Origin: Pseudomonas arsenicoxydans
GTDB taxonomy: Bacteria; Pseudomonadota; Gammaproteobacteria; Pseudomonadales; Pseudomonadaceae
Assembly: GCF_006438915.1 (NCBI RefSeq)
Contig: NZ_RCZE01000013.1
Span: 62,001-126,000, forward strand
DNA length: 64,000 bases
Direction of reading: 5' to 3'
Shown: in pieces, positions 25,033 through 32,494 of the stretch
Layout: the number at the start of each line of letters is the position of its first letter
How positions within the stretch are numbered: position 1 is the stretch's first letter
Made by a program: the position numbers and the translations under genes
The notes under the pieces: generated by a model
What the model was told of the DNA's origin: nothing
What the model saw: only the letters and a program-made list of their open reading frames with translations
The model's database searches: none

Positions 25033-26675
25033 GACCGGGTTTCCTTCGCCGGATCGTTATTCTCGATGACACGCTCGCCCACGCGTTCCAGCAGTGGATA
25101 GGCGAGGGCGGCGATGTGGTGGTGCACGCGGCGGTAATCGCGCAGCACGCGCTGGAAGATGTCACCGGATTCGGCCCAGGTGTTTTTGTCTTCCTGCAAC
25201 TTGCGAAAGTGTTCGCGACTGGCCTGTGCTTCGAGCTGTCTGACCGCCTCCTTGCGATCGATCAATTGATGCGCGATGGCAATGTCTTCGCGCAGGAACA
25301 CGCTGATTGCCAGGCTCAGGCTTTCCAGCAACGCGTCGTGCAGCGGGGCGATGTTGCCCAGTTCGAACGCCGAGAACTGTTCGCCACGTCGCACCCGGCG
25401 CATGGCCAATTGCGCGAGGCTGCCGCAGAGAATGTCCGCCGCGTGTTCGAGGTTGATCACGAACAGGAGGAGTTCCTGGGCGCGATCGGCATCGTCGTCA
25501 CTGAGGCCTTCTTTGCCGATGTCGGCGAGGTAAGCGCGAATCGCCGCGCTGAGCAGGTCCAGGGATTGATCGATGCGTCGCACGTCCTCGACACAGGTCG
25601 GCGCCGAGGTATGGAACAGCAGCAACAGCCGCCCGAGCATCGCCGAGAACATATCGGCCATGCGCAGGGCTTCGCGGGCGGCGTTGGCCAAACCGATGTT
25701 GGCTACTTCCAGGCCGGCTTCGTCCAGGTAGTGCGGCATTCCCGGATCGACATCGCGCACTGGCTCCGGCAGCAGCCGGGTCAGGGCATTGGCGAGGATG
25801 TCGGTCAAGCCGATGAACACCAGCGCCAGCAGCAGATTGAAACCGCTGTGCAGGACCATGACCAGTGTCGAGGGATCAAGACTCGTCTCGGCCAGTAACC
25901 CGGAAAATGGCAATACCGCCATCGCACCGACCACACGCACCAGCAGATTGCCCAGCGGCAGGCGTCGACCGACGCTCGACCCGGCGCTGATCACTGACGG
26001 CAAGGCACCACCCATGTTCACGCCCAGGACCAGCGCAACCAGCGTGGTCGCCGAGAGCATGCCGGTCGAGGCCAGCGAGACGATCAGCAATACCACGGCC
26101 ACGCTGGAATGGCAGAGCCAGGTGAGCAGCAGCGCTACCAACAGTGCAATCAGCAGGTCGCCGTCCAGGCTTTGCATGATCAGTTGAAACACCGGCGTGG
26201 CTTCGACGTGCGCCAGGGTTGAGCCGAGCATGTGCAGGGCCAGCAGCATCAGCCCCAGGCCGATCAGCGCACAGCCGATACTTTCAAAGCGTGAGTCATC
26301 GCGCAGGCGAAAGACGATCAAACCCGTCAGCAGCATCAGTGGCATGAGCATCGACATATCGAGGCTGAGCAGTTGCACCACCAGGGTCGAACCGATATTG
26401 GCGCCCAGCATCATCGCCAGCGCCGGGGCCAGCGCGAGGGTGCCGGCCGCTGTGAACGAAGTTGCCATCAGGCTGACGGCGGTGCTGCTTTGCAGGAGGC
26501 CGGTGATGCCGATCCCCGACAGCAACGCCATCCAGCGGTTGTTCAGGTTGTGGCCCAGCCACTGGCGCAATGGCGAACCAAAGCCGCGCAGCAACGCCGA
26601 AGAAATCATGTGAGTGCCCCACAGCAGCAATGCGATAGCACCTGCGAGGTTGATCAGTAGAGTCGTTCCCGACAT
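25020..26675 (-). CDS. Na/Pi cotransporter-family protein with PhoU-like C-terminal domain
   Basis: The protein has 551 residues from the ATG at 26675, chosen because AGGGAGAG precedes it. Two inverted halves of the NptA/PhoU-type transporter each carry the Q-S-S-x-T-like motif (GLLQSSTAVSLMATSF and CHSSVAVVLLIVSLAS). The C-terminal 200 residues are helical and PhoU-like. It probably exports or co-transports phosphate with sodium at the inner membrane. It overlaps the small SLOG gene downstream. Confidence 0.85.
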   Translation of the reverse strand: MSGTTLLINLAGAIALLLWGTHMISSALLRGFGSPLRQWLGHNLNNRWMALLSGIGITGLLQSSTAVSLMATSFTAAGTLALAPALAMMLGANIGSTLVVQLLSLDMSMLMPLMLLTGLIVFRLRDDSRFESIGCALIGLGLMLLALHMLGSTLAHVEATPVFQLIMQSLDGDLLIALLVALLLTWLCHSSVAVVLLIVSLASTGMLSATTLVALVLGVNMGGALPSVISAGSSVGRRLPLGNLLVRVVGAMAVLPFSGLLAETSLDPSTLVMVLHSGFNLLLALVFIGLTDILANALTRLLPEPVRDVDPGMPHYLDEAGLEVANIGLANAAREALRMADMFSAMLGRLLLLFHTSAPTCVEDVRRIDQSLDLLSAAIRAYLADIGKEGLSDDDADRAQELLLFVINLEHAADILCGSLAQLAMRRVRRGEQFSAFELGNIAPLHDALLESLSLAISVFLREDIAIAHQLIDRKEAVRQLEAQASREHFRKLQEDKNTWAESGDIFQRVLRDYRRVHHHIAALAYPLLERVGERVIENNDPAKETRSCAC

Positions 26676-26728
26676 GAGAACTCTCCCTTTTTTGAGTTGA
26701 ATTGATTGAAAGCCCAAACACAAAACCG

Positions 26729-26819
26729 TGTAGGAGTGAGCCTGCTCGCGATAGCGGTGTGTCAGTCAACATTGATGTTAAATGTGCTGATGCCATCGCG
26801 AGCGGGCTCACTCCTACAG
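26729..26819. repeat. REP pair, family A variant
   Basis: Arms are TGTAGGAGTGAGCCTGCTCG and complement, lying between the mgtA stop and the Na/Pi gene start. Confidence 0.9.
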
Positions 26820-26830
26820 GGGGCAAGTCA

Positions 26831-29551
26831 TCAGAACCACTGCTTGAAGCGGCGGATGTAGATGGTTTTCATGACCTGCGCGAAGACGCAGTAGCTGAGC
26901 AGCGTGCCTACCAGCCAAGGGAAGTACGCCCACGGCAATGGCTGCAAACCGACCAGCGTGCCCAGCGGCGAGAACGGAATGTAGATGCCCAGCACCATCA
27001 CCAACCCGGTCATCAGAATCACCGGCAACGCCGCCGTGCTCTGGAAGAACGGGATCTTCTGCGTGCGCAGCATGTGCACCACCAGCGTCTGCGACAGCAG
27101 CCCTTCGATGAACCAGCCGGACTGAAACAGGCCCTGCATTTCCACGCTATTGGCGGCGAACACGTACCACATCAGCGCAAACGTGGTGATGTCGAACACC
27201 GACGAGGTCGGCCCGATCCACAACATGAAACGGCCGATGTTTTTCGCGTCCCACTTGCGCGGTTTGCTGAGGAATTCCTTGTCCATCTTGTCCCACGGCA
27301 GCGCCAGCTGAGAGATGTCGTACATGAGGTTTTGCAGCAGCAGGTGAATCGACAGCATCGGCAAAAACGGAATGAACGCACTGGCCACCAGCACCGAGAA
27401 CACGTTGCCGAAGTTGGAACTGGCGGTCATGTTCAGGTACTTCATGATATTGCCGAAGGTTTCGCGGCCCTTGAGTACGCCTTCTTCGAGCACCATCAGG
27501 CTCTTTTCCAATAGGATGATGTCGGCCGATTCCTTGGCAATGTCGGTGCCGCTGTCCACCGAAATACCGACGTCGGCATCGCGCAGGGCAGGGGCATCGT
27601 TGATACCGTCACCAAGGAAACCGACGGTGTGGCCGTTGGCCTGCAACGCCTTCAACACCCGCGACTTTTGCAGCGGCGTCAGCTTGGCGAACACCGTGCG
27701 TTCTTCGACGCGCAGCTTGAGGGTGGTGTCGTCCATGTTTTCGATGTCCTGGCCGAGCAGCGGGGTGCCCGGTTCCAGGCCGACGTCACGGCAGATCTTG
27801 CCGGTCACCACGGCGTTGTCGCCGGTCAGCACCTTGACCGTCACACCCATGTCCCGCAGCGCGGCAATGGCCGGGCCGGCGGTTTCCTTTGGCGGATCGA
27901 GGAAGGTCAGGAAGCCGCGAATCACCAGCTTGCGTTCGTCTTCGGTGGTGTACTGGTTTTTGCTCTGCGCTTTCGGAATCTCGCGGGTGGCGACCAGCAA
28001 CACCCGGAAGCCGTCCTCGTTGTATTCGTTGGCCAGGGCCAGCAGGTCTTTGCGGCACTGATCATCGAGGGCGACGACGCTGCCGTTTTCATGGAGGTGA
28101 CTGGCGATGGCCAGCATTTCCTCGATCGCCCCTTTGCACACCATCAGGTGATCGTCGCGGCTGTCCTTGACGATGATCGACAGGCGCCGGCGGACGAAGT
28201 CGAATGGCAATTCATCGACCTTGCTATAGGCAAACGGCACGCGAAACTTTGGATTCGCATTGGCAAATTGCACCACCGCCTGATCCATCAGATTCTTCAA
28301 GCCACTCTGGTGATGGCTGTTGAGCCACGCCAGTTCGAGGATCGCATCGTCGCGTTGGCCGTTACCGTCGACGTGGTGCTCCAGAATGATTTTGTCCTGG
28401 GTCAGGGTGCCGGTCTTGTCGGTGCACAGCACGTCCATCGAACCGAAGTTCTGGATCGCGTTGAGACGCTTGACCACCACTTTGCGCTTGGCCATGGCCA
28501 TCGCGCCTTTGGCGAGGTTGGCGCTGACAATCATCGGCAGCATTTCCGGGGTCAGGCCGACCGCCACGGCCAGTGCAAACAGAAACGCATCGCTCCAGTC
28601 GCCCTTGGAGAAACCGTTGAGCAGGAACACGATCGGCACCATCACCAGCATGAAGCGGATCAACAGCCAGCTGACGCTGTTGACCCCACGGTCGAACGCT
28701 GTTTGAACCCGCGAGCCGACAATCGCTTTGGCCAGCGAACCGAAGTAGGTGCGCGAACCGGTCGCGACCACCACGGCTTTGGCGGTGCCGCTGACCACGT
28801 TGGTGCCCATGAAGCAGATGTTCGGCAGGTCGAGCAGGTTCGATTGATCGGCTGCGTTGCCGGTCGCCGACTTCTGCGCGACATTGCCCAACGTGTCGTA
28901 TTTCTCCACCGGCAAGGCTTCGCCAGTGAGCACCGCCTGGCTGATGAACAGGTCGCGGGATTCGATCAGGCGGATGTCCGCCGGGATCATGTCACCCGCG
29001 CTGAGTTGCACGATGTCGCCGGCTACCAGCTCGCGCATCGGCACTTCGCGAAGCGTCGCCTCCTGGCCGCGTTGCACGCGCCGCAGCACGGTGGCGGTGG
29101 TGCGCACCATGGCCTTGAGGGTTTCGGCGGACTTGGCCGAGCGGTATTCCTGCCAGAACCGCAGCAGGCTGCTCAAGGTGACCATGGTCATGATGATAAT
29201 GACCTTGGTCAGGTCGGCGTCGGCGCTTTCACCCTGGCTGATCGGCAGCCAGTAGTCGGTGAAGAAGCTGATGCCGGCCAGAGTCAGCAGCACATAGATG
29301 AAGGGATTATTCAGGGCTTTGAGCAGTTGGACGAGAGCGTGAGGCGGCTTGTCGTGGGCGACTTCGTTGTAGCCGCCACGGGCCAGACGGCCTTCGGCTT
29401 CCAGTTCGGTCAGACCGTCAGGCGTTGCATTGAGGTTGGCGAGGGTCACGGCGAGGCCGTTTTGGGCCTCTCGTGCGGCACGCATCGACAGCTTGGCGTT
29501 GTCGCTGCGGGTGCCTTTGGTGCGAGTATCGGGCGTTTTTAGTGTGGTCAT
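26831..29551 (-). CDS. mgtA: Magnesium-translocating P-type ATPase
   Basis: The protein has 906 residues from the ATG at 29551, preceded by AGGAG; upstream in-frame codons are unlikely starts. It is a type IIIB P-ATPase: an N-terminal cytosolic tail, the TGEALPVEK actuator loop, the phosphorylation motif DKTGTLTQDK, LTGDNAVVTGKICRDVGL, and GDGINDAPALRDADVGISVDSGTDIAKESADII of the MgtA/MgtB type, then the C-terminal membrane helices. It imports Mg2+ across the inner membrane under magnesium starvation. The long 5' leader with candidate upstream ORFs suggests RNA- or translation-based control as in enteric mgtA. Confidence 0.95.
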   Translation of the reverse strand: MTTLKTPDTRTKGTRSDNAKLSMRAAREAQNGLAVTLANLNATPDGLTELEAEGRLARGGYNEVAHDKPPHALVQLLKALNNPFIYVLLTLAGISFFTDYWLPISQGESADADLTKVIIIMTMVTLSSLLRFWQEYRSAKSAETLKAMVRTTATVLRRVQRGQEATLREVPMRELVAGDIVQLSAGDMIPADIRLIESRDLFISQAVLTGEALPVEKYDTLGNVAQKSATGNAADQSNLLDLPNICFMGTNVVSGTAKAVVVATGSRTYFGSLAKAIVGSRVQTAFDRGVNSVSWLLIRFMLVMVPIVFLLNGFSKGDWSDAFLFALAVAVGLTPEMLPMIVSANLAKGAMAMAKRKVVVKRLNAIQNFGSMDVLCTDKTGTLTQDKIILEHHVDGNGQRDDAILELAWLNSHHQSGLKNLMDQAVVQFANANPKFRVPFAYSKVDELPFDFVRRRLSIIVKDSRDDHLMVCKGAIEEMLAIASHLHENGSVVALDDQCRKDLLALANEYNEDGFRVLLVATREIPKAQSKNQYTTEDERKLVIRGFLTFLDPPKETAGPAIAALRDMGVTVKVLTGDNAVVTGKICRDVGLEPGTPLLGQDIENMDDTTLKLRVEERTVFAKLTPLQKSRVLKALQANGHTVGFLGDGINDAPALRDADVGISVDSGTDIAKESADIILLEKSLMVLEEGVLKGRETFGNIMKYLNMTASSNFGNVFSVLVASAFIPFLPMLSIHLLLQNLMYDISQLALPWDKMDKEFLSKPRKWDAKNIGRFMLWIGPTSSVFDITTFALMWYVFAANSVEMQGLFQSGWFIEGLLSQTLVVHMLRTQKIPFFQSTAALPVILMTGLVMVLGIYIPFSPLGTLVGLQPLPWAYFPWLVGTLLSYCVFAQVMKTIYIRRFKQWF

Positions 29552-29604
29552 CGCGTGTGCTCCTGCCGCTGATTGGCGGCACGACACACAGCCAGCTCAC
29601 CCAA

Positions 29605-29736
29605 CTACAGGCGAACGAATGTATGTCGAGCCGCCAACAAGCGATCGATGTCAGAAGTAGTGTTTTGTTGTTTTAACGTTCGCTGGCTATCAATAGGGAA
29701 GTGATAGGCAGCGAACCGTCTACTGGCTTCGCCCAT
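29605..29736 (-). CDS. Candidate leader ORF 2 of mgtA (43 codons)
   Basis: A clean reading frame from ATG 29736 to TAG at 29605-29607, beginning MGEASRRFAAYHFPIDSQRT. It is preceded by TTGGAG at a normal distance and ends 53 bases before the mgtA start. Its central part is written inside a strong hairpin (29678-29716), so translation and RNA folding would interfere, as expected for a regulatory leader peptide. It could also be chance; only conservation would settle this. Confidence 0.5.
   Translation of the reverse strand: MGEASRRFAAYHFPIDSQRTLKQQNTTSDIDRLLAARHTFVRL
29678..29716 (-). promoter_or_regulatory. Strong hairpin inside the mgtA leader
   Basis: Arms GTTCGCTGCCTATCA and TGATAGCCAGCGAAC (one mismatch in 15) with a 9-base loop, embedded in leader ORF 2. 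There is no following T-run, so it is more likely a ribosome-sensitive element than a terminator. Confidence 0.6.
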
Positions 29737-29855
29737 AACTAACTCCAATTAACGAGTGTTTTAAAAGGCAATGTTAAGTTGTCGGTTCCCCTTATCAGGA
29801 AACCGTTGAAGGAAGGACTTTAAAGTGCCTTCAAATCAACTGAATGTGCGGCCTT

Positions 29856-30119
29856 TCAGGCTCGGATTCGCAGCCGGAAGCGCCGCACGATGCGTCGACT
29901 CGGTGGTTCCTGGCTGTCGTCCAGGCTCCAGCGTTGCTGAAGTCGACCCGTCATCGGGCAGACGCGCCAGTTGCCACGCGGATGTGCCTTGGCAGGGGAA
30001 GAAGGGCTGGAAAACGGCGCAATGGCGCGGTTTGCGAGCGTAGGCTCACGGCAGGGCTTGACCCGCATGGTCGAAACAAAGGCGCGTACGCCGGGCATTA
30101 CGAGGGTGTTGAAGTTCAT
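29856..30119 (-). CDS. Candidate Pro/Arg-rich leader ORF 1 of mgtA (87 codons)
   Basis: From ATG 30119, which has AGAGG upstream, to TGA at 29856. The product is rich in Pro and Arg: KPCREPT, FSSPSSPAKAHPRG, QEPPSRRIVRRFRLRIRA. Enteric mgtA is controlled by a short proline-containing leader peptide followed by basic residues (MgtL), and the end of this ORF has the same flavour. Length and codon use do not prove translation. An alternative is that only the RNA matters. Confidence 0.45.
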   Translation of the reverse strand: MNFNTLVMPGVRAFVSTMRVKPCREPTLANRAIAPFSSPSSPAKAHPRGNWRVCPMTGRLQQRWSLDDSQEPPSRRIVRRFRLRIRA

Positions 30120-30304
30120 AACATGCCTCTGGACCGGACTGGCGCCGGTGAGGCAAGTTACGGTGGAGCATCAAGCTCTAGCGCAGCTCACCCGACCGAA
30201 AAGTCGAGTCCCGTCATTTGCTGGGTTATGTGCCAGATTCTGCTGTTTAGCAGTAACCCGACAGCGACTAGATACTGTGTCCATTGGATTCCGGAGTGAG
30301 TTGA

Positions 30305-30327
30305 AAAAAGGCCTTCGTCGAAGGCCC
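30305..30327 (-). promoter_or_regulatory. Hairpin with T-run at the start of the mgtA leader
   Basis: On the minus strand GGCCTTC-GAC-GAAGGCC is followed by TTTTTT. It lies immediately downstream of the candidate promoter, so it would be the first structure in the transcript (5' stabilising hairpin or very early attenuator), or the terminator of an unseen upstream transcript. Confidence 0.5.
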
Positions 30328-30331
30328 GGGC

Positions 30332-30360
30332 AATTTACTCAGCGAGGTGGAGTACGTCAA
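30332..30360 (-). promoter_or_regulatory. Candidate sigma-70 promoter of the mgtA leader
   Basis: On the minus strand TTGACG (30360-30355), a 17-base spacer and TAAATT (30337-30332). Just upstream, GTTGAAT occurs twice on the plus strand with a 21-base period (30385-30391 and 30406-30412), a possible activator site. Confidence 0.55.
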
Positions 30361-30427
30361 CCTTAAATGCCCGATTAATAGTGTGTTGAATGAAAAAACG
30401 ATGAAGTTGAATATTGATTCAGCTAAA

Positions 30428-30460
30428 TGACAGCGAGTTACCTTTGATTTGACAGCGAGT
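30428..30460. repeat. Direct repeat TGACAGCGAGT x2, 22-base period
   Basis: Two identical 11-base units at 30428-30438 and 30450-30460 lie between the mgtA promoter and the dinB-family gene. Spacing of about two helical turns suits a dimeric regulator. Confidence 0.5.
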
Positions 30461-30566
30461 ATGTAACTTGGCGGCTATTGATTGGCTACCGATGATCAGC
30501 GTTCACGATGTCAGTCGCCATGCGGACTATGCTTTGCAGTGCGCCCATCACCATGGGAGACCTCTG

Positions 30567-31163
30567 ATGATCAACGTACGCACTGCCCGCATGCTTGCCG
30601 ATTACAAAAACTGGGCCGACCAGCGCCTCTTTGACAGCCTGGCCGCATTGCCGGCGGGTGAGGTCAGCAAAGATCGCGTGTCGGTGTTCAAGAACATGAT
30701 CGGCACCCTGAACCACATCTACGTTGTGGACTGCATCTGGCAGGCCCACCTCGAAGGCCGGGGGCACGGCTTCAAAACCTCGCATGATCTGTTGCACGCA
30801 GACCTTGCCGGACTGCGCAGGGCGCAACGGGAGATGGATCACTGGTATTGCGACTGGAGCGAAAGCCAGACCGAAGTGTCGCTGGATAAACCCGTCGAAT
30901 TTACGTTTGTATCCGGCGAAAGCGGCACCATGAGCGCTGGCGAGATACTGATGCACGTGGTCAACCACGCCAGCTATCACCGTGGCTGGGTGATCCAGAT
31001 GTACTTCGAAATCCCGGCCATGCCACCGGTCACGGACTTGCCGGTGTACCTGCGCGAAATCCGGCCGACGGCGTTAAAATCGCTGCATGCCTCGGCAGTG
31101 GAACGGACATGCGCTGTGCAATTTTCGAGCGCAACCAGCGTTCTGCCGGATCGTTATCGTTGA
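30567..31163 (+). CDS. DinB-family protein
   Basis: The protein has 198 residues from the ATG at 30567 (GGGAG upstream). It is a four-helix DinB/YfiT-like fold with the three metal-binding histidines recognisable in TLNHIYVVD and VNHASYHRGWV. Members are metal-dependent, sometimes thiol-S-transferases, often of unknown function. The last 30 residues (after YLREIRP) extend beyond the usual family end and look unconserved. Confidence 0.85.
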   Translation: MINVRTARMLADYKNWADQRLFDSLAALPAGEVSKDRVSVFKNMIGTLNHIYVVDCIWQAHLEGRGHGFKTSHDLLHADLAGLRRAQREMDHWYCDWSESQTEVSLDKPVEFTFVSGESGTMSAGEILMHVVNHASYHRGWVIQMYFEIPAMPPVTDLPVYLREIRPTALKSLHASAVERTCAVQFSSATSVLPDRYR

Positions 31164-31426
31164 CGCCGGCACCGTTGCTCAAGCCCGAGCGGATCCTTAA
31201 ACGGCGATGTTTAACACACATCTCCAGACACTCTGCGAGGCTACACAACCTTGCGCCGTTGCCTACGACTACGCCAGAATCCGCCGGCTTGTGCGCCTTG
31301 GGCCGGGACCTTATCGTTTGCGGGTCGCTGACAAATCAGCGATCGGGTTTAGCGACCCTAACCTTTGTAGGCGCAACAGCGCTCCAAACTCTCTTGCAGA
31401 ATGTTCATCTCTGCGATTGATGTCAT
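31164..31426. other. Intergenic region, nothing recognised
   Basis: About 260 bases after the DinB gene, with short open frames but no ribosome sites or recognisable protein similarity. It leads into the folded element at 31427. Confidence 0.4.
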
Positions 31427-31499
31427 GGCGGCTGTGCGCGGGAGACCTTCGGGTCTGCCGGGCGCCTACACCCGGTTCGCTAACCTGTGTGCAGCCGCC
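31427..31499 (+). ncRNA. Candidate three-stem structured RNA element upstream of the DUF6124 gene
   Basis: GGCGGCTG (31427-31434) pairs with CAGCCGCC (31492-31499). Inside lie AGACC-TTCG-GGTCT (31443-31456) and CCGGG/CCCGG with an 8-base loop (31458-31475). Together they make a three-way junction, ending 57 bases before the ATG of the DUF6124 gene. I recall similar sequence before other DUF6124 (former DUF3077) genes in Pseudomonas, which would make it a conserved cis element. Confidence 0.55.
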
Positions 31500-31556
31500 A
31501 CCTTTTCTTGTTTAGCGACAGGTCCAGGTGGCTCCATTTCTTGTAGGAGTTTCACC

Positions 31557-31870
31557 ATGTTCAAAATCACACCCAACCCGCCAGAAACCGACGACGTTTC
31601 TCCATAAGAATCCACCGATTCCAAAAAGCTCAACACCGCCGCCGACCGCGCCCTCGACTACTACCTCAAACCGGTCATCCCCAAAGACACCCAGCGTAAA
31701 CCCAGCACGATCTACTTCGTCGGCCCCGACACCGATAACGAAACCCTGCTGGTGAACGCCTGTGAGACGTTGGCCTCAGCGAGTGTGATGTTGAGTGATT
31801 TCGCGGGGCAGTTGAATGGCCCGCAACGCCATACACTGCTGGGCATACAAAACTCCGTGATGTTGGGCGA
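31557..31870 (+). pseudogene. DUF6124-family gene, broken by a stop codon and truncated
   Basis: AGGAG precedes ATG 31557. The product begins MFKITPNPPETDDVSP, then TAA at 31605-31607 interrupts, and the same frame continues with the family pattern STDSKKLNTAADRALDYYL, IYFVGPDTDNETLLVNACE and LNGPQRHTLLGIQ. The stop is one base away from a Tyr codon (TAA versus TAC/TAT). The 3' end runs into a fragment of a LysR gene at about 31871, so the natural C-terminus is lost. The family is small, Pseudomonas-specific and of unknown function. Confidence 0.8.
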
Positions 31871-32145
31871 ACTACACCCGGCGGTGCATTGCGGCTCAAG
31901 CCTTTTTGAATCATCGCAATACCCAGTCCCGAGGCCACCAACGCCATGGCAGTGAAGGGGCCGGTGGCTTCCATGCGAATGTCCGGGTTGAAACCGGCGC
32001 GGATGCACGCGCTGATAAAGTCTTGGCGGCTGGTGTGGTGTTGCACACCGATCCACTCCTGATCGGCGAGGTCGGCTGGGGTCAATGTGGTCTGCTTGGC
32101 CAGTGGATGATCCTCAGGCAATGCCAGCAACATCGGGTCGTCCAG
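31871..32145 (-). pseudogene. LysR co-inducer-domain fragment, second copy of part of the gene at 37699-38583
   Basis: 275 bases align without gaps to 37817-38091, with about 15 mismatches counted by eye. The fragment encodes the middle of a LysR effector domain (LPEDHPLAKQTTLTPADLAD, EATGPFTAMALVASGLGIAM). The frame is intact inside the fragment and most differences are silent, so it diverged as a working gene before being cut on both sides. Confidence 0.85.
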
Positions 32146-32147
32146 AG

Positions 32148-32194
32148 AAAAGGTGACAGATCTATTTGGTAAATAAGTCTGTCACCTTTTTTTT
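32148..32194. repeat. Palindrome with T-run (AAAAGGTGACAGA...TCTGTCACCTTTT)
   Basis: A 13-base perfect stem, a 17-base loop and an eight-T run. It could terminate transcription on the plus strand. Hairpins of this look (GGTGACAGA/TCTGTCACC) flank RAYT/IS200-like transposase genes in Pseudomonas as I recall them, but no transposase is present here. Confidence 0.6.
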
Positions 32195-32206
32195 GACCTT
32201 TTTTTT

Positions 32207-32299
32207 GATCGTTCCCACGCTCTGCGTGGTAATGCCTCAAGGGACGCTCCGCGTTCCAGCGTCCCGGGCTGCATTCTTACGCGGAGCGTGGGAACGATC
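32207..32299. repeat. Intergenic palindromic repeat, family C
   Basis: The outer arms are GATCGTTCCCACGCTCTGCG and its complement, with inner GGGACGCTCCGCGTTCC/GCGTCCC pairing. The same element occurs at about 35025 and 62753. Confidence 0.9.
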
Positions 32300-32494
32300 T
32301 GAACCCCCTCGCCACAGGGCGCAGAAAAGGGGGGAAGTATCTATTTATCCCCTCCTTGACCCATCTCTGCAGATGACCACTCGTCGCTACTGTCAGATCT
32401 GACAGTAGCGAGCCCGCCCCTGATACGTGTGTGATACCTCCAACCGTCGGGCCGCTTTCAGGACCCGCCACGTCCTGCGATGAAGGAGCGTTCC

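Noticed and set aside
29825..30043. Plus-strand ORF of 72 codons in the mgtA leader region
   Set aside because: No ribosome site and antisense to the leader; the minus-strand frame fits the promoter and mgtA direction.
30486..30980. Minus-strand frame opposite the DinB-family gene
   Set aside because: Antisense shadow; the DinB histidine motifs are on the plus strand.
31401..31607. Open frame running through the RNA-like element into the DUF6124 start
   Set aside because: No ribosome site at its first ATG, and the strong AGGAG lies before ATG 31557; the in-frame opening is probably chance.
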